A program made the position numbers and the translations under genes. 56,171 nucleotides of DNA from positions 1 through 56,171 of the forward strand of contig CAZCGE010000110.1 in assembly GCA_964498125.1 (NCBI GenBank), in the 5' to 3' direction. The DNA is from CAMDBL01 sp964498125. GTDB lineage: Bacteria; Pseudomonadota; Alphaproteobacteria; Rhizobiales; Hyphomicrobiaceae. Shown here piece by piece: positions 23,867 through 32,801 of the stretch (positions are counted from its first letter, which is position 1; every line of letters begins with the position of its first letter). The notes under the pieces were generated by a model that searched no databases, had not been told where the DNA came from, and saw only the letters and a list, made by a program, of their open reading frames with translations.

Positions 23867-25789
23867 TCACCCCATCTCTGCATCATCATCTCGCGTCGTC
23901 GTCAGCAGCGGCCGCACGGCCATTTTCGCACCGGGAAAAGCATCCAGCACGGCCTTCACCGCCGGATGTTGTTTCAACGCCTCGATCTCGGCTGCGGCAC
24001 GGTCGCGCCGAACCTGGCCAAGTGGCAGGCCACCTTGGGTCTTGCTGAGCACGATCATCCATCTCTTGCCGGTCCACTTGCCGAGCTTCTCGCGTAGCTC
24101 GTTGGCAACCTCGGGCGGTGCACCCGGCAGCAGAAACAGGTCGATCGAACCAGCGGTCGCATCGAACTTCACGAGGCTGACGTGCTCCTCCAGATGCACC
24201 TTGAGGCGCGCGTCGCGCTTGGCGCCGGCGAGATCGATGACCTCATCAAAGGTGCGTGGATCAGGCAGCCGCTGCGGCGTTACCTGCTCCTCGCCGGGGG
24301 CGTCCATGGGATCGCCGAGCGCGTCGTCGTCGAAATCGCTGACCTCGCCAGGGGCGGGTCCATCATCCGCTTCGGCGGGCGGCGGGTCGGCAGTGCGTGC
24401 AGCTGGCGCTTGCTGGACGATCGCAGCCGTGGCGCTGCCACCGTCGCTGGGCACCGGGGCTGCGCCCTGGGCTGCACCGCGCGCCACCGGCCGGCCGCCC
24501 AGCATCTTGATGATTTCCTCGGGAGGAGGCACATCAGCGACGTGGGCGATGCGGATCAGCACCATCGCGGCGCTGGCCCGCTGATCCGGCGCCCGGCTCG
24601 TCTCCTCCAGGCCCTTGAGCAGCATCTGCCAGCCGCGCGACAGCAGCGGCACCGACAGTCGTTCCGCCAGCGCGCCGGCCCGCCGCCGCTCCTCGGCCGA
24701 CAGGGCGTCGCCGGCTCCGGCTGCACCGGCCACCTTGGCGCGCGTGACGGTGTGCAGCGCCTCGGCGAGATCCTCCAGCACTTGCGCGGGATCGGCACCG
24801 TCCTTGTGCAAGCCGTCATAGGCCGCCAGCGACCGTGCCGCCTCGCCCGCGAGCAGCAACTCGAGCAGATCGAAAATGCGACCGCGGTCAGCCAGGCCCA
24901 GCATGGCGCGCACGCCTTCCAGCGTCACGGCGCCCGAGCCCTCGTTACTGGAGCAGGAGGCGATCGCTTGATCGAGGATCGACAGCCCGTCGCGCACGCT
25001 GCCCTCGGAGGCCCGCGCGATCAGCGCCAGAGCATCATCGTCGGCGGTGGCGCCTTCCGCCGTGGCAATGCGCTTGAAATGCTGAACCAGCATCGGCACA
25101 TCGACGCGCCGCAAGTCGAAGCGCTGGCAGCGCGACAGCACCGTCACCGGCACCTTGCGCACTTCCGTGGTGGCGAAGATGAACTTGACGTGCTCCGGCG
25201 GCTCCTCGAGCGTCTTCAGCAGGGCGTTGAAGGCGCCCTTCGACAGCATGTGCACCTCGTCGATGATATAAACCTTGGTGCGCGCCGAGATCGGCCGGTA
25301 GCGGGCGCTCTCGATCAGCTCGCGGATGTTGTCGACGCCGGTGTTGGACGCCGCGTCGATCTCGACCACATCAGGATGGCGGCTGTCCAGGATCTGGCGG
25401 CAGTGCCGGCCGAATGCGTCTGGGTCCTTGGGCAGGTCGACGGTCGGCTTGTCGGGGCCGCCGTCGCGGGCAAAGTTGAGGGCGCGGGCCAGGATGCGCG
25501 CGGTGGTCGTCTTGCCGACGCCGCGCACGCCGGTCAGCATGTAGGCCTGGGCGATGCGGTCGGTGGCGAACGCGTTGGTGAGCGTCGTCACCATCGCTTC
25601 CTGGCCGATCAGATCGTCGAAGGTGTGCGGGCGATACTTGCGGGCGAGCACGACATAGGGCTTGGGCGCGGCGGGCGGCGCGGCATCGCCGAACAGCGAT
25701 GGGCCGTCATCGGCAGGCGCCGACGTGGCCGGCTCGACCTCGGTGGGCTTGTCACCCTCGCCGTCCTTGGTGGATTTCTTACGTGCCAT
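23867..25789 (-). CDS. dnaX: DNA polymerase III subunit gamma/tau
   Basis: Clamp-loader ATPase of about 640 residues. An N-terminal extension of about 40 residues precedes VLARKYRPHTFDDLIGQE. Walker A is GVRGVGKTTTARILARAL near residues 77-94. A zinc-module region is reduced, with only one clear Cys (HCRQILDSRHPDVVEID). Walker B/DExH lies in VYIIDEVHMLSKGAFNALL and the arginine finger in TVLSRCQRFDLRRV. A Pro/Ala-rich linker and a tau-like C-terminal domain follow. ATG 25789 was chosen; the open frame further upstream crosses the SRP RNA gene. No programmed-frameshift heptamer was noticed. Confidence 0.95.
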   Translation of the reverse strand: MARKKSTKDGEGDKPTEVEPATSAPADDGPSLFGDAAPPAAPKPYVVLARKYRPHTFDDLIGQEAMVTTLTNAFATDRIAQAYMLTGVRGVGKTTTARILARALNFARDGGPDKPTVDLPKDPDAFGRHCRQILDSRHPDVVEIDAASNTGVDNIRELIESARYRPISARTKVYIIDEVHMLSKGAFNALLKTLEEPPEHVKFIFATTEVRKVPVTVLSRCQRFDLRRVDVPMLVQHFKRIATAEGATADDDALALIARASEGSVRDGLSILDQAIASCSSNEGSGAVTLEGVRAMLGLADRGRIFDLLELLLAGEAARSLAAYDGLHKDGADPAQVLEDLAEALHTVTRAKVAGAAGAGDALSAEERRRAGALAERLSVPLLSRGWQMLLKGLEETSRAPDQRASAAMVLIRIAHVADVPPPEEIIKMLGGRPVARGAAQGAAPVPSDGGSATAAIVQQAPAARTADPPPAEADDGPAPGEVSDFDDDALGDPMDAPGEEQVTPQRLPDPRTFDEVIDLAGAKRDARLKVHLEEHVSLVKFDATAGSIDLFLLPGAPPEVANELREKLGKWTGKRWMIVLSKTQGGLPLGQVRRDRAAAEIEALKQHPAVKAVLDAFPGAKMAVRPLLTTTRDDDAEMG

Positions 25790-25817
25790 TCTGCGCTGCC
25801 ACTGGCCGGGAACGAAC

Positions 25818-25862
25818 GGCCCGAAGGGCCAAGGCCGCAAGTGCGGCCCGGCGCAAGCGCCG
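25818..25862. repeat. Three back-to-back perfect hairpins between SRP RNA and dnaX
   Basis: GGCCC-GAA-GGGCC (25818-25830), GGCCGCA-AG-TGCGGCC (25833-25848) and CGGCGC-AA-GCGCCG (25849-25862) follow each other almost without spacing. On the dnaX transcript the dnaX-proximal one reads as a C(UUCG)G-type tetraloop. The array may process or terminate the SRP RNA transcript or structure the dnaX leader. Confidence 0.7.
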
Positions 25863-25920
25863 CCCCCGCGGAGGGCGCCGGGCGCCCTGGCGCCCGAGCA
25901 GCGCCCGTGAGCGCCATCAT

Positions 25921-26015
25921 GAGAGGTTGACGAACGACCCGTGCCGGTCTCGTTAGGGCTGCTACCTTCCGGTCCTGACCCGATTGGCGAGGAGTACGTC
26001 CGCCGCCAACCTCCC
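25921..26015 (-). ncRNA. ffs: Signal recognition particle 4.5S-type RNA
   Basis: The minus strand carries the conserved SRP RNA apical domain, with GGTCAGGACCGGAAGGTAGC matching the GGAAG loop and internal-loop core. The ends close by GAGGTTG (near 26013-26007) pairing with CAACCTC (near 25929-25923). About 95 bases long, the bacterial short form without an Alu domain. It lies upstream of dnaX on the same strand, a frequent alphaproteobacterial arrangement. Exact ends are estimated. Confidence 0.88.
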
Positions 26016-26073
26016 GGGCGGGAATATGACGACTCCGACACCGCGTGACAAGGGCAGAAGGCGACAACCCGGT

Positions 26074-26099
26074 GGGGTCAGACCCATGGGTCTGACCCC
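26074..26099. repeat. Perfect GGGGTCAGACCCA palindrome (type D)
   Basis: A 26-base perfect palindrome with no loop, GGGGTCAGACCCA followed by its complement. The same GGGTCTGACCC core recurs at 48962-48974 and 49029-49053. It lies in the 188-base gap between the SRP RNA gene and the acyl-CoA dehydrogenase. Confidence 0.75.
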
Positions 26100-26203
26100 T
26101 TCCAGGCACGTCAGATCAGCTCGTCCCCCCACTTTTCCCGCCGCTCGAATAATGCTTGGTTGCGTGCAACGCCCACAACAACATCAACGATCGGAGGAAC
26201 CCC

Positions 26204-27448
26204 ATGGTCGATTTTGCCCTGACACCCCGCCAGAAGCAGCTGCGCGAGATGGCGATGGACTTTGCCATCAAGCGCGTGATCCCGGTCGCGGAACGCAACG
26301 ATCGCGTGCCCGAGCCCGACAACGCCTTCGACTGGGATCTGGTGCGCGAGGCCTCGCGGCTGGGCCTCAGGACGCTGTCGGTGCCGAAAGAGTTCGGCGG
26401 CGAGGGCGCCGACGTGCTGACGCTGGCCATGGTCGGCGAGTGCATCGCCTACGGTGATCTCGGCGTCGCCGTCGGCTTCGACCAGAGCTGGAAGATCATG
26501 ACCACCATCTGCAATCTGACCACGGAGGCGCAGCGCAAGCGCTGGCTGCCCAGGGTGATGGATGATCCGACTTGCCTCTTGGCCGTCTGCGCCACCGAGC
26601 CGACCTCGGGCAGCGACACCATCCTGCCCTACACCGGCACCGAGGGCGGCATCCAGATGACCGCCGTCAAGAAGGGCTCCAAGTGGGTGCTGAACGGCAC
26701 CAAGCGCTACATCTCCAACGGCGGGCTGGCCAAGGTCATCTACGTGCTGGCGCGCACGGACTTGAACAAGTCGCCGACTGACAGCCTGATGGGCTTTCTG
26801 CTCACCTCCGACACGCCCGGCTATGCGTGCACGGAGGTGTGGGACAAGCTCGGCCAGCGCTGCATCCAGAACGGCACGCTGGAGTTCCGCAACGTCGAGA
26901 TCCCCGACGAGGACGTGATCGGCACGCCCGGCAAGGCGCTGGCCGAGATGGGCGCGCTGCTGACGCGCTTCGGCTCCAACATCCAGGCCGGCGCCACCGT
27001 GCTCGGCGTGGCGCAACGCGCCTACGACCTGACGCTGCAATATGCCCGCCAGCGCCGCCAGGGCGGCAAGACCGTGTTCGAGCACGACCTGCAGGCACAC
27101 CGCATCGCCCGCATGTCGATGCAGCTCGACGCCGCCCGCAACTACCTCTGGTATGCCGGCTGGACAGCGCAGAGCGGCAACCCGGACGCGCGCGCCGCCT
27201 CGATGTGCAAGGTGTTTGCCTCCGAGGCGTCAGTGAATGTGGTGACGCAGGCCTTCGAGTTATGGGCCGCCACCGGCTACATGAGGAAGAACCCGATCGA
27301 GAAACTGCTGCGCGATGCCGTCAGTTTCATCCACTCCGACGGCACCAACGACGTGCTGACCTTGAAAGCCGCCATGCGCATCGGCAGCATCGAGCCGGGC
27401 GATGCGCGCTATTCCAAGCGGGTGGAGGAAGCAGCGGCTGGGCGCTAA
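26204..27448 (+). CDS. Acyl-CoA dehydrogenase family protein
   Basis: FAD enzyme of 414 residues that introduces a double bond into an acyl-CoA. Recognisable parts are an N-terminal helical domain (LTPRQKQLREMAMDFA), the flavin-binding middle domain (AVCATEPTSGSDT, VLNGTKRYISNGGLA) and a C-terminal helical domain (AFELWAATGYMRKNPIEKLLRDA). Where medium-chain enzymes have the catalytic YEGT motif, this protein reads HSDGTND, so Asp replaces Glu at that position. Some subfamilies carry their base elsewhere, so activity is not excluded. ATG 26204 follows GGAGGA. No neighbouring beta-oxidation gene is present and the substrate is unknown. Confidence 0.88.
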   Translation: MVDFALTPRQKQLREMAMDFAIKRVIPVAERNDRVPEPDNAFDWDLVREASRLGLRTLSVPKEFGGEGADVLTLAMVGECIAYGDLGVAVGFDQSWKIMTTICNLTTEAQRKRWLPRVMDDPTCLLAVCATEPTSGSDTILPYTGTEGGIQMTAVKKGSKWVLNGTKRYISNGGLAKVIYVLARTDLNKSPTDSLMGFLLTSDTPGYACTEVWDKLGQRCIQNGTLEFRNVEIPDEDVIGTPGKALAEMGALLTRFGSNIQAGATVLGVAQRAYDLTLQYARQRRQGGKTVFEHDLQAHRIARMSMQLDAARNYLWYAGWTAQSGNPDARAASMCKVFASEASVNVVTQAFELWAATGYMRKNPIEKLLRDAVSFIHSDGTNDVLTLKAAMRIGSIEPGDARYSKRVEEAAAGR

Positions 27449-27482
27449 CCTGCAACGGCCCGCACCACATCAACCCGCACGC

Positions 27483-29042
27483 TCACATCGCGCCGCGGTC
27501 CGGCAGCTCGATGCGGAATGTGGCACCGGCATCGGTGTCGGCCAGCTGGATGGAACCGCCGTGTGCGCCGATCAGCTCGAAGACAATGGCCAGGCCAAGG
27601 CCAGTGCCGCCCTGGCGGGCCGAGCCCTGGAACGCCTGGAACATATGCTCGCGGGCCTTCGCTGGAACACCCGGTCCGTCGTCGCTGACCTCGATCAGCA
27701 CACTGCGGCCCTGGCGCTTGCCGGCGATACGGATGGCGCCGGTCAGACCGCGATCGCGATGCTGCGCTTCCAGCGCCTGGGCAGCGTTACGCGCAAGATT
27801 GGTGAGAATGCGGAACATGTGATCACGGTCGGCATCGACACGCAGTATCTCGGGCATGTCGATGATCCAATCGAGTAGCCCATCGCGCGGCAGCCCGAGC
27901 CCTTCGCCGACCTCATCGGCAAGGGGCCGGAGCAGAAACAGCTCACGCCGGGGTGCAGCTTCCTCGGCGCGGCCAAAGCGCAGTGTGTCGTTGCAGAAAT
28001 TGATGGCGCGGTCGAGCGAGGCGATGAGCTTGGGCGCGAAACGCTGCACCGTCGGATCGGTGATGGCGGTCAGGCGATCGGAGATGAGCTGGGCATTGGC
28101 CAGCATGTTGCGCAGGTCGTGGTTGATCTTGCTCACCGCCAGTCCGAGCTGGGCCAGCCGGTTCTTCTGCAGCAGAGCATGCACCAGCTCGCGCTGCATG
28201 TGCGCCAGTTCGCGCTCGGCGGTACCGATCTCGTCCTCGCGCGAAGATGGCGTGATGATGCGGCTGGTGTCCTCGGGATTCTTGGAGAACTGCAGCATGT
28301 TGTGCGACAGACGCATCATCGGCTGCACCAGCACCCGGTTGAGCGCGAAATAGACCATCGCGGCCGTGATCATCGAGATGATCACGGATAAACCCATCAC
28401 GTTGAGCCCGTAACGCACCATGGCGGCGTGTAGCGGAGCTTCCGGCAGCACCACCTCGATGGTGTCGCCGTTGGCGATCTGACCAGTGACGCGCAGTGTC
28501 CGGCCATCCGTGCGCACGAAAACGGCAAGTGCTTCGCCGATCAACCCGAAACGGTGGCCAATGTCACGCAGAACGCTGCCAGTCTGCATCATATCCAGCT
28601 CGTAGTGGGCGTCGATCACGACTTCGCCGCTGGCCGGCAGCACCATGCGGCGCTCGTTGGCGCGCTTGATGGCCACGGCCCTGACTTGCGCCGTGCGCAG
28701 CAGATCCATGCGCAGGCCCTCCGGGACTACGCCGCCTGGCACGCCTTCGGCGGCGAGCGAGGCGAGGTGGGCCGCGGTCAGCCGATCGGTGAGCCAACTG
28801 ACGCGATAATTGGCGATGGAGGGGACGAAGATCAGAATCTCGGCCAGCATGACGAACAGGCCGGTCAGCAGCAGCAGCTTGGCCGACAGACCAAGCTTGG
28901 CGGAACGCACCTGCTTCATCCAGGCAAGCGCTGCGCCGGGCAGTCCACCTGCGGCCGCCCTTGTCGCCAGACCCGCCAGTTCATTGCTATCGCGGGGCAC
29001 GCCGTCCTCGTCCCTTGGCTGCGGGTTGCGTAAGCTTCCCAC
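27483..29042 (-). CDS. Membrane sensor histidine kinase
   Basis: The 519-residue kinase has two membrane helices (about 55-77 and 213-234) enclosing a sensory domain of roughly 135 residues. A HAMP-like linker (VLVQPMMRLSHNM) comes next, then the phospho-acceptor His308 in SKINHDLRNMLANAQ, an N-box NLARNAAQALE near 415, and GTGLGLAI near the C-terminus. It starts one base after the stop of the flavoprotein gene and is the last member of a four-gene operon with DUF547, TVP38 and flavoprotein genes. No response regulator is encoded next to it. GTG 29042 is assumed; ATG 28916 would remove 42 residues of non-conserved tail. Confidence 0.9.
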   Translation of the reverse strand: MGSLRNPQPRDEDGVPRDSNELAGLATRAAAGGLPGAALAWMKQVRSAKLGLSAKLLLLTGLFVMLAEILIFVPSIANYRVSWLTDRLTAAHLASLAAEGVPGGVVPEGLRMDLLRTAQVRAVAIKRANERRMVLPASGEVVIDAHYELDMMQTGSVLRDIGHRFGLIGEALAVFVRTDGRTLRVTGQIANGDTIEVVLPEAPLHAAMVRYGLNVMGLSVIISMITAAMVYFALNRVLVQPMMRLSHNMLQFSKNPEDTSRIITPSSREDEIGTAERELAHMQRELVHALLQKNRLAQLGLAVSKINHDLRNMLANAQLISDRLTAITDPTVQRFAPKLIASLDRAINFCNDTLRFGRAEEAAPRRELFLLRPLADEVGEGLGLPRDGLLDWIIDMPEILRVDADRDHMFRILTNLARNAAQALEAQHRDRGLTGAIRIAGKRQGRSVLIEVSDDGPGVPAKAREHMFQAFQGSARQGGTGLGLAIVFELIGAHGGSIQLADTDAGATFRIELPDRGAM

Positions 29043-29043
29043 A

Positions 29044-30585
29044 CTATCCCAATTTAGCCAGCCATCCTATCGCCTTGCGCACCAGCGGATTGGCCGCGGC
29101 AGTGGCATAATAGCGGTAGGCGGCACGTTTGTTGATCTCCGACAGCGTCGGATAGGGCGAGACCCATTCCGTCATGGCCTTGATCTTCAGCCCCTGCGAA
29201 ATCGCCAGCGACCACATCTGGATCAACTCGCCGGCGTGCTCGCCGACGATACCGGCGCCGAGGATGCGGCCCTTTTTGTCAGTCACGACCTTGACGTGGC
29301 CTTCGGTGGCGCGCTCGGCCTGGGCCCGGTCGTTCTCATGATAGGGCCAGCGCAGCACGTTCACCTTGTGGCCGGCCTTGACCGCCTGCTCCTCGGTCAG
29401 GCCGACATTGGCGATTTCCGGCTCGGTATAGGTGACCCAGGGGATGATGTCGGTGCGCGCCTTGGCCGGCAGACGGAACAGGACGCGGCGGATGACGATG
29501 CCGGCGTGATAGCTGGCGACGTGGGTGAACTGCAGGCTGCCCGCCACGTCGCCGATGGCGAACACCTTGGGGTTCGAGGTGACGAGACCGGCATCGACGG
29601 TGATGCCGGTCCGCTCAAAGGCAATGCCCGCCGCCTCCAGGCCGAGGTCGGCGATGTTGGGGCGGCGTCCGACCGCCAGCAGGATATGGGTGCCGATGAC
29701 GACTTCCTTGGCGCCATTGGCGTCGACATGCACGCTGACGGCGCCCGCCGCGCCTTCCACTTTCTCCACCTTGGTGGCTTCGCGGATGACGAGGCCCTCG
29801 GCGCGCAGCTGCTTCAGGGCGACCGCGGTCAGCTCGGGATCGTCCTTGCCGAGCGCTGTCAGGGCCTCGATCACCGTCACCTTGCTGCCGAGCCGCAGAT
29901 GCGCCTGCGCCAGCTCCATGCCGATCGGGCCCCCACCGACGACGATCAGGTGCTCGAGCTTCGTGTCGTTGTCGAAGATGGTCTCGTTGGTGAAGAACGG
30001 CACATCCTTCAGGCCAGGGATCGGCGGCACAGCGGGCGCGGAGCCGGTTGCAATGACGAAGCGGCGCGCCTTGATGCTGTGCGGGCCGGCCACCACCGTG
30101 TCGCGGTCGACGAAACGACCGGCCGCCTCGATCACCTGCACGCCAAGGCCGGTGAAGCGCTCGACCGAGTCGTTGGGCGCGATGGCGGCGATCACCCCCT
30201 GGACATGGTCGCGCACGGCGCGAGGGTCGACCATCGGCGCGACGGGCGTGATACCGAACGGTTGCGACGTGCGCATGTATTGGGCGCGCTTGCCCGCCGC
30301 GATCAGCGCCTTGGAGGGCACGCAGCCGTAATTGAGGCAGTCGCCGCCCATCTTGTGCTTCTCGATCAGCACCACCTTCTGGCCGAAGGCCGCGGCGGCC
30401 GCGGCCAGCGACAGCCCACCGGAGCCCGCGCCGATGATGCAGAAGTCGGCCATGATCGGGTCGGCTGCGACCTGCGACATGTGCTCGGGTTCCGAACGTC
30501 TTTGGCCGCCGCCGTTCGGGCCCGGGGACCCATTGGCGGCATCTTTTGCAACCAGACTTGCGTGGGGGTGGTCAGGCGTTGGCAT
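29044..30585 (-). CDS. FAD-dependent disulfide oxidoreductase, MerA/Lpd-like
   Basis: Flavoprotein disulfide reductase of about 500 residues. FAD-binding FCIIGAGSGGLSLAAAA, redox pair C83/C88 in GGDCLNYGCVPSK, NAD(P)-binding IVVGGGPIGMELAQ and the second FAD motif VFAIGDVAG are all present. At the C-terminus, Lpd-type enzymes have HPT with a catalytic His; here the sequence is SPYPTLSEINKRA, so that His is missing, as in mercuric reductase. The vicinal Cys pair of MerA is also absent. Substrate unknown. ATG 30480 or 30453 may be the real start; 30585 overlaps the TVP38 gene by 14 bases. Confidence 0.88.
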   Translation of the reverse strand: MPTPDHPHASLVAKDAANGSPGPNGGGQRRSEPEHMSQVAADPIMADFCIIGAGSGGLSLAAAAAAFGQKVVLIEKHKMGGDCLNYGCVPSKALIAAGKRAQYMRTSQPFGITPVAPMVDPRAVRDHVQGVIAAIAPNDSVERFTGLGVQVIEAAGRFVDRDTVVAGPHSIKARRFVIATGSAPAVPPIPGLKDVPFFTNETIFDNDTKLEHLIVVGGGPIGMELAQAHLRLGSKVTVIEALTALGKDDPELTAVALKQLRAEGLVIREATKVEKVEGAAGAVSVHVDANGAKEVVIGTHILLAVGRRPNIADLGLEAAGIAFERTGITVDAGLVTSNPKVFAIGDVAGSLQFTHVASYHAGIVIRRVLFRLPAKARTDIIPWVTYTEPEIANVGLTEEQAVKAGHKVNVLRWPYHENDRAQAERATEGHVKVVTDKKGRILGAGIVGEHAGELIQMWSLAISQGLKIKAMTEWVSPYPTLSEINKRAAYRYYATAAANPLVRKAIGWLAKLG

Positions 30586-31405
30586 GGCGCTGGTTCCACT
30601 TCTTGATGGCGACGGGGATCAGGGCGACGACGCCAAGCAGGGCGAAGGCGATCAGCAGCTCCTTGGTGACCAGGGCACTGGTGTCGATGCTGTAGGGGCA
30701 GGCGGATTCCGCATGGGCCGGCGCCTTGGCGAGGCAGGCCTTGTAAACCGCGTTCTGGGCTTCGACGACGCTGCCGAGGCCGGCGCCGGCGAAGGAGAAG
30801 GCTGTGGTGCCAGGAATGATGCCGAGCGCGGTGCCGAGCACGTAGGTTCTGAGCGGCACGCCGAGCACGGCGGCGGCCAGATTGACGATGACGAACGGGA
30901 AGGCCGGCACGAGGCGCAGGAACAGCAGGTAGCTCAACGCATTGTCCTTGAAGCCGTCGCGCAGCTTTTCGAGCCAGGGACCCGCCTTGGCCGCCAGCGT
31001 CTCGCCGATCGACGAACGCGCGATGAGGAAGATCAGTGTCGCGCCGATCGTCGCCCCCACCACGGTGGCCGGCGCGCCAAACTGCCAGCCGAACAGCAGG
31101 CCGCCGGAGATGGTCATGATGCTGGCGCCGGGCAGCGACAGCGCCACCACCGCGATATAGACCAGCACGAACAGCGCCAGCGCGGCCAGAAGGTTTTGGC
31201 CGATAAACCCGCGCAAGGCATCGTAATTCATGCCGATGGTCTTGAACGACAGGACCTTGTGCCAGCCCATGCCGAAGGCCAGCAGCATCAAAGCTGCTAG
31301 CGCAATCAGCGGCAGCCACCGCCGCAGGTTCGATCTGGGCGCCGCCTTGCCCAATCCGGCTGTCATCTCCGGCATCACACGGCCTCCCATGTGCATCCCA
31401 CTCAT
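30572..31405 (-). CDS. TVP38/TMEM64 family membrane protein (VTT/DedA-like)
   Basis: Integral membrane protein of about 277 residues with about six helices. The VTT signature parts are SLPGASIMTISGGLLFG, re-entrant-like VGATIGATLIFLIAR and FLRLVPAFPFVIVNLAAAVLG, GIIPGTTAFSFAGAG. Members are thought to move or scramble lipids; in bacteria the role of this branch is unproven. The start overlaps the DUF547 stop by ATGA at 31402-31405. In many proteobacteria a TVP38 gene precedes the same type of flavoprotein gene, as here. Confidence 0.9.
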   Translation of the reverse strand: MSGMHMGGRVMPEMTAGLGKAAPRSNLRRWLPLIALAALMLLAFGMGWHKVLSFKTIGMNYDALRGFIGQNLLAALALFVLVYIAVVALSLPGASIMTISGGLLFGWQFGAPATVVGATIGATLIFLIARSSIGETLAAKAGPWLEKLRDGFKDNALSYLLFLRLVPAFPFVIVNLAAAVLGVPLRTYVLGTALGIIPGTTAFSFAGAGLGSVVEAQNAVYKACLAKAPAHAESACPYSIDTSALVTKELLIAFALLGVVALIPVAIKKWNQRHANA

Positions 31406-32298
31406 GCGCCACTCTTGGCGTCGATCAGCTTCCAATCATAGTCGTAATCGGCGATCGCGGTGATACCTTCGAGCTTCTGTTTCAATGCCGGCTCGGCATA
31501 CGTGCGGGCATGGTCCAAAACGCCGGCGACACTGCCGCCGAAGTCGGCCACGAACCAGGTGTAGATGCTCGAGGCCATGACCACCTTGCCGCCTTCGACC
31601 TTGAAGGCGCGCGGATGGTTGATGAAAGCCTTGGCGGCGGCCTCGAGCTGGGCTTCTAGCTTGGCGCCGGTGAAGGCTTCGGGCAGCAGGTTGGGGCAGC
31701 CGAGCGAGGCACAGTTGACCGAGTAGTGCACGCGCGGGTCCTTGAACACCGGGCGCATGGCGTTGTTCTCGATGTCGTCGAGGCTCATCGCCAGGCCGTT
31801 CACCTTGACGACCTTGGCCTGCCAGGGCCCGCCGGTGACCAACGTCTTTAGGCCGCCGCCGAGGCTGATATCCTTGATCGATTTAACCGGGAACTTATCG
31901 AGCACGACATCGATGGTCTTGGCGTTGTAGAGGTTGGCCCAGAACGCGAACTGCTCCGGGCGGTCGAGGGTCGTGAAGTCGATCGCTTCAAGCGCCATGA
32001 CATATTTCTTCAAGTCGGCATGGCTCTGCGCCTTGAAGCGGGCGAAGTCGACGCGATTGACGCCATCGGCGGCCGGCTTGACGTAGGCCTTGAGCAGGCG
32101 GTCCCAGGTGCTGTGATCGACGGTCTTGGTCGAGCCAGCGGTGTGTTTGGTGAAGTCCTGAGCGAGCGCCGGTTTGGCTGCCGCTGCAATGACAACACCG
32201 GACAGCAGCGCCAAGGCCAGGGCCGTGGCCCGGCCTTGGACGCACCGGCGTGCATTGGTGGACCTGTCTGGCATCATGCGATGGGCTATCAGTTGCAT
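31402..32298 (-). CDS. Exported DUF547 domain protein
   Basis: The 298-residue protein has an N-terminal signal (ATALALALLSGVVIAAAAKPALA, then Q) and a DUF547 body, with FWANLYNAKTIDVVLDKFP, VHYSVNCASLGCPNLLPEAF (two conserved Cys) and a C-terminal YDYDWKL. DUF547 is found in bacteria and plants; its activity is unknown. ATG 32298 follows AGGAG; an in-frame ATG at 32316 is less well placed. First gene of the operon with TVP38, flavoprotein and histidine kinase genes. Confidence 0.9.
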   Translation of the reverse strand: MQLIAHRMMPDRSTNARRCVQGRATALALALLSGVVIAAAAKPALAQDFTKHTAGSTKTVDHSTWDRLLKAYVKPAADGVNRVDFARFKAQSHADLKKYVMALEAIDFTTLDRPEQFAFWANLYNAKTIDVVLDKFPVKSIKDISLGGGLKTLVTGGPWQAKVVKVNGLAMSLDDIENNAMRPVFKDPRVHYSVNCASLGCPNLLPEAFTGAKLEAQLEAAAKAFINHPRAFKVEGGKVVMASSIYTWFVADFGGSVAGVLDHARTYAEPALKQKLEGITAIADYDYDWKLIDAKSGA

Positions 32299-32801
32299 CT
32301 CAATCTCCTCATGCATCAGTGGCGGGGCACGGGGTCCCCCGTTCGACGCGGTGACGGTGATCGAAATGGCCGCTCTTGGAAATGGGGTCTCAAGCAGTCG
32401 TGACCGACCGCGCCAGATCGTGATCGGCCGTGATCAGATGGCGGGCGGCTCCGTTCTTGCTAACGACTTTGCAGTCGACGGCGTACGAGGCAGCTTATAC
32501 CTTCCCAAACATAAACAGATGTCGTGAAGACCCTCTTGTCGAGCAGCGCCAAACCTCGCCTGAGTGACCTGTCGGGGACCGATATGGCCTGCCGGTTCGG
32601 CACAGCGGCGGACTAACCGCGAATTTTGTAGGTTGGTTAGCGTGGCCACCGACGTCGCGGCAAGCGAGCAAAAATCGGGCCGCGCTACGCCATCGACTTT
32701 GACGAATGGGTCTTATTGGCCCGTTGGCGTAGTGCCAGAACGTCAGCCATCACGATGACCATCCAAGGCGCTTTGGACATAACCTGGCGTCGCCTTTCCG
32801 T
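32299..32801. other. Intergenic region without a convincing gene
   Basis: About 500 bases between the DUF547 gene and a membrane protein gene. Short open frames on both strands have no recognisable motif or ribosome site. The stretch 32625-32640 reads TTTTGTAGGTTGG, a phrase often seen in degraded repeats. The promoter of the DUF547 operon must lie in the first 150 bases. Confidence 0.6.

Noticed and set aside
23867..25789. Programmed frameshift in dnaX
   Set aside because: No slippery A/T-rich heptamer followed by a stem-loop was noticed.
24182..25930. A 582-codon open frame on the plus strand
   Set aside because: Antisense to dnaX, which has full clamp-loader motifs.
32434..32649. A 71-codon open frame in the DUF547 upstream region
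   Set aside because: No ribosome site, no motif and poor composition.
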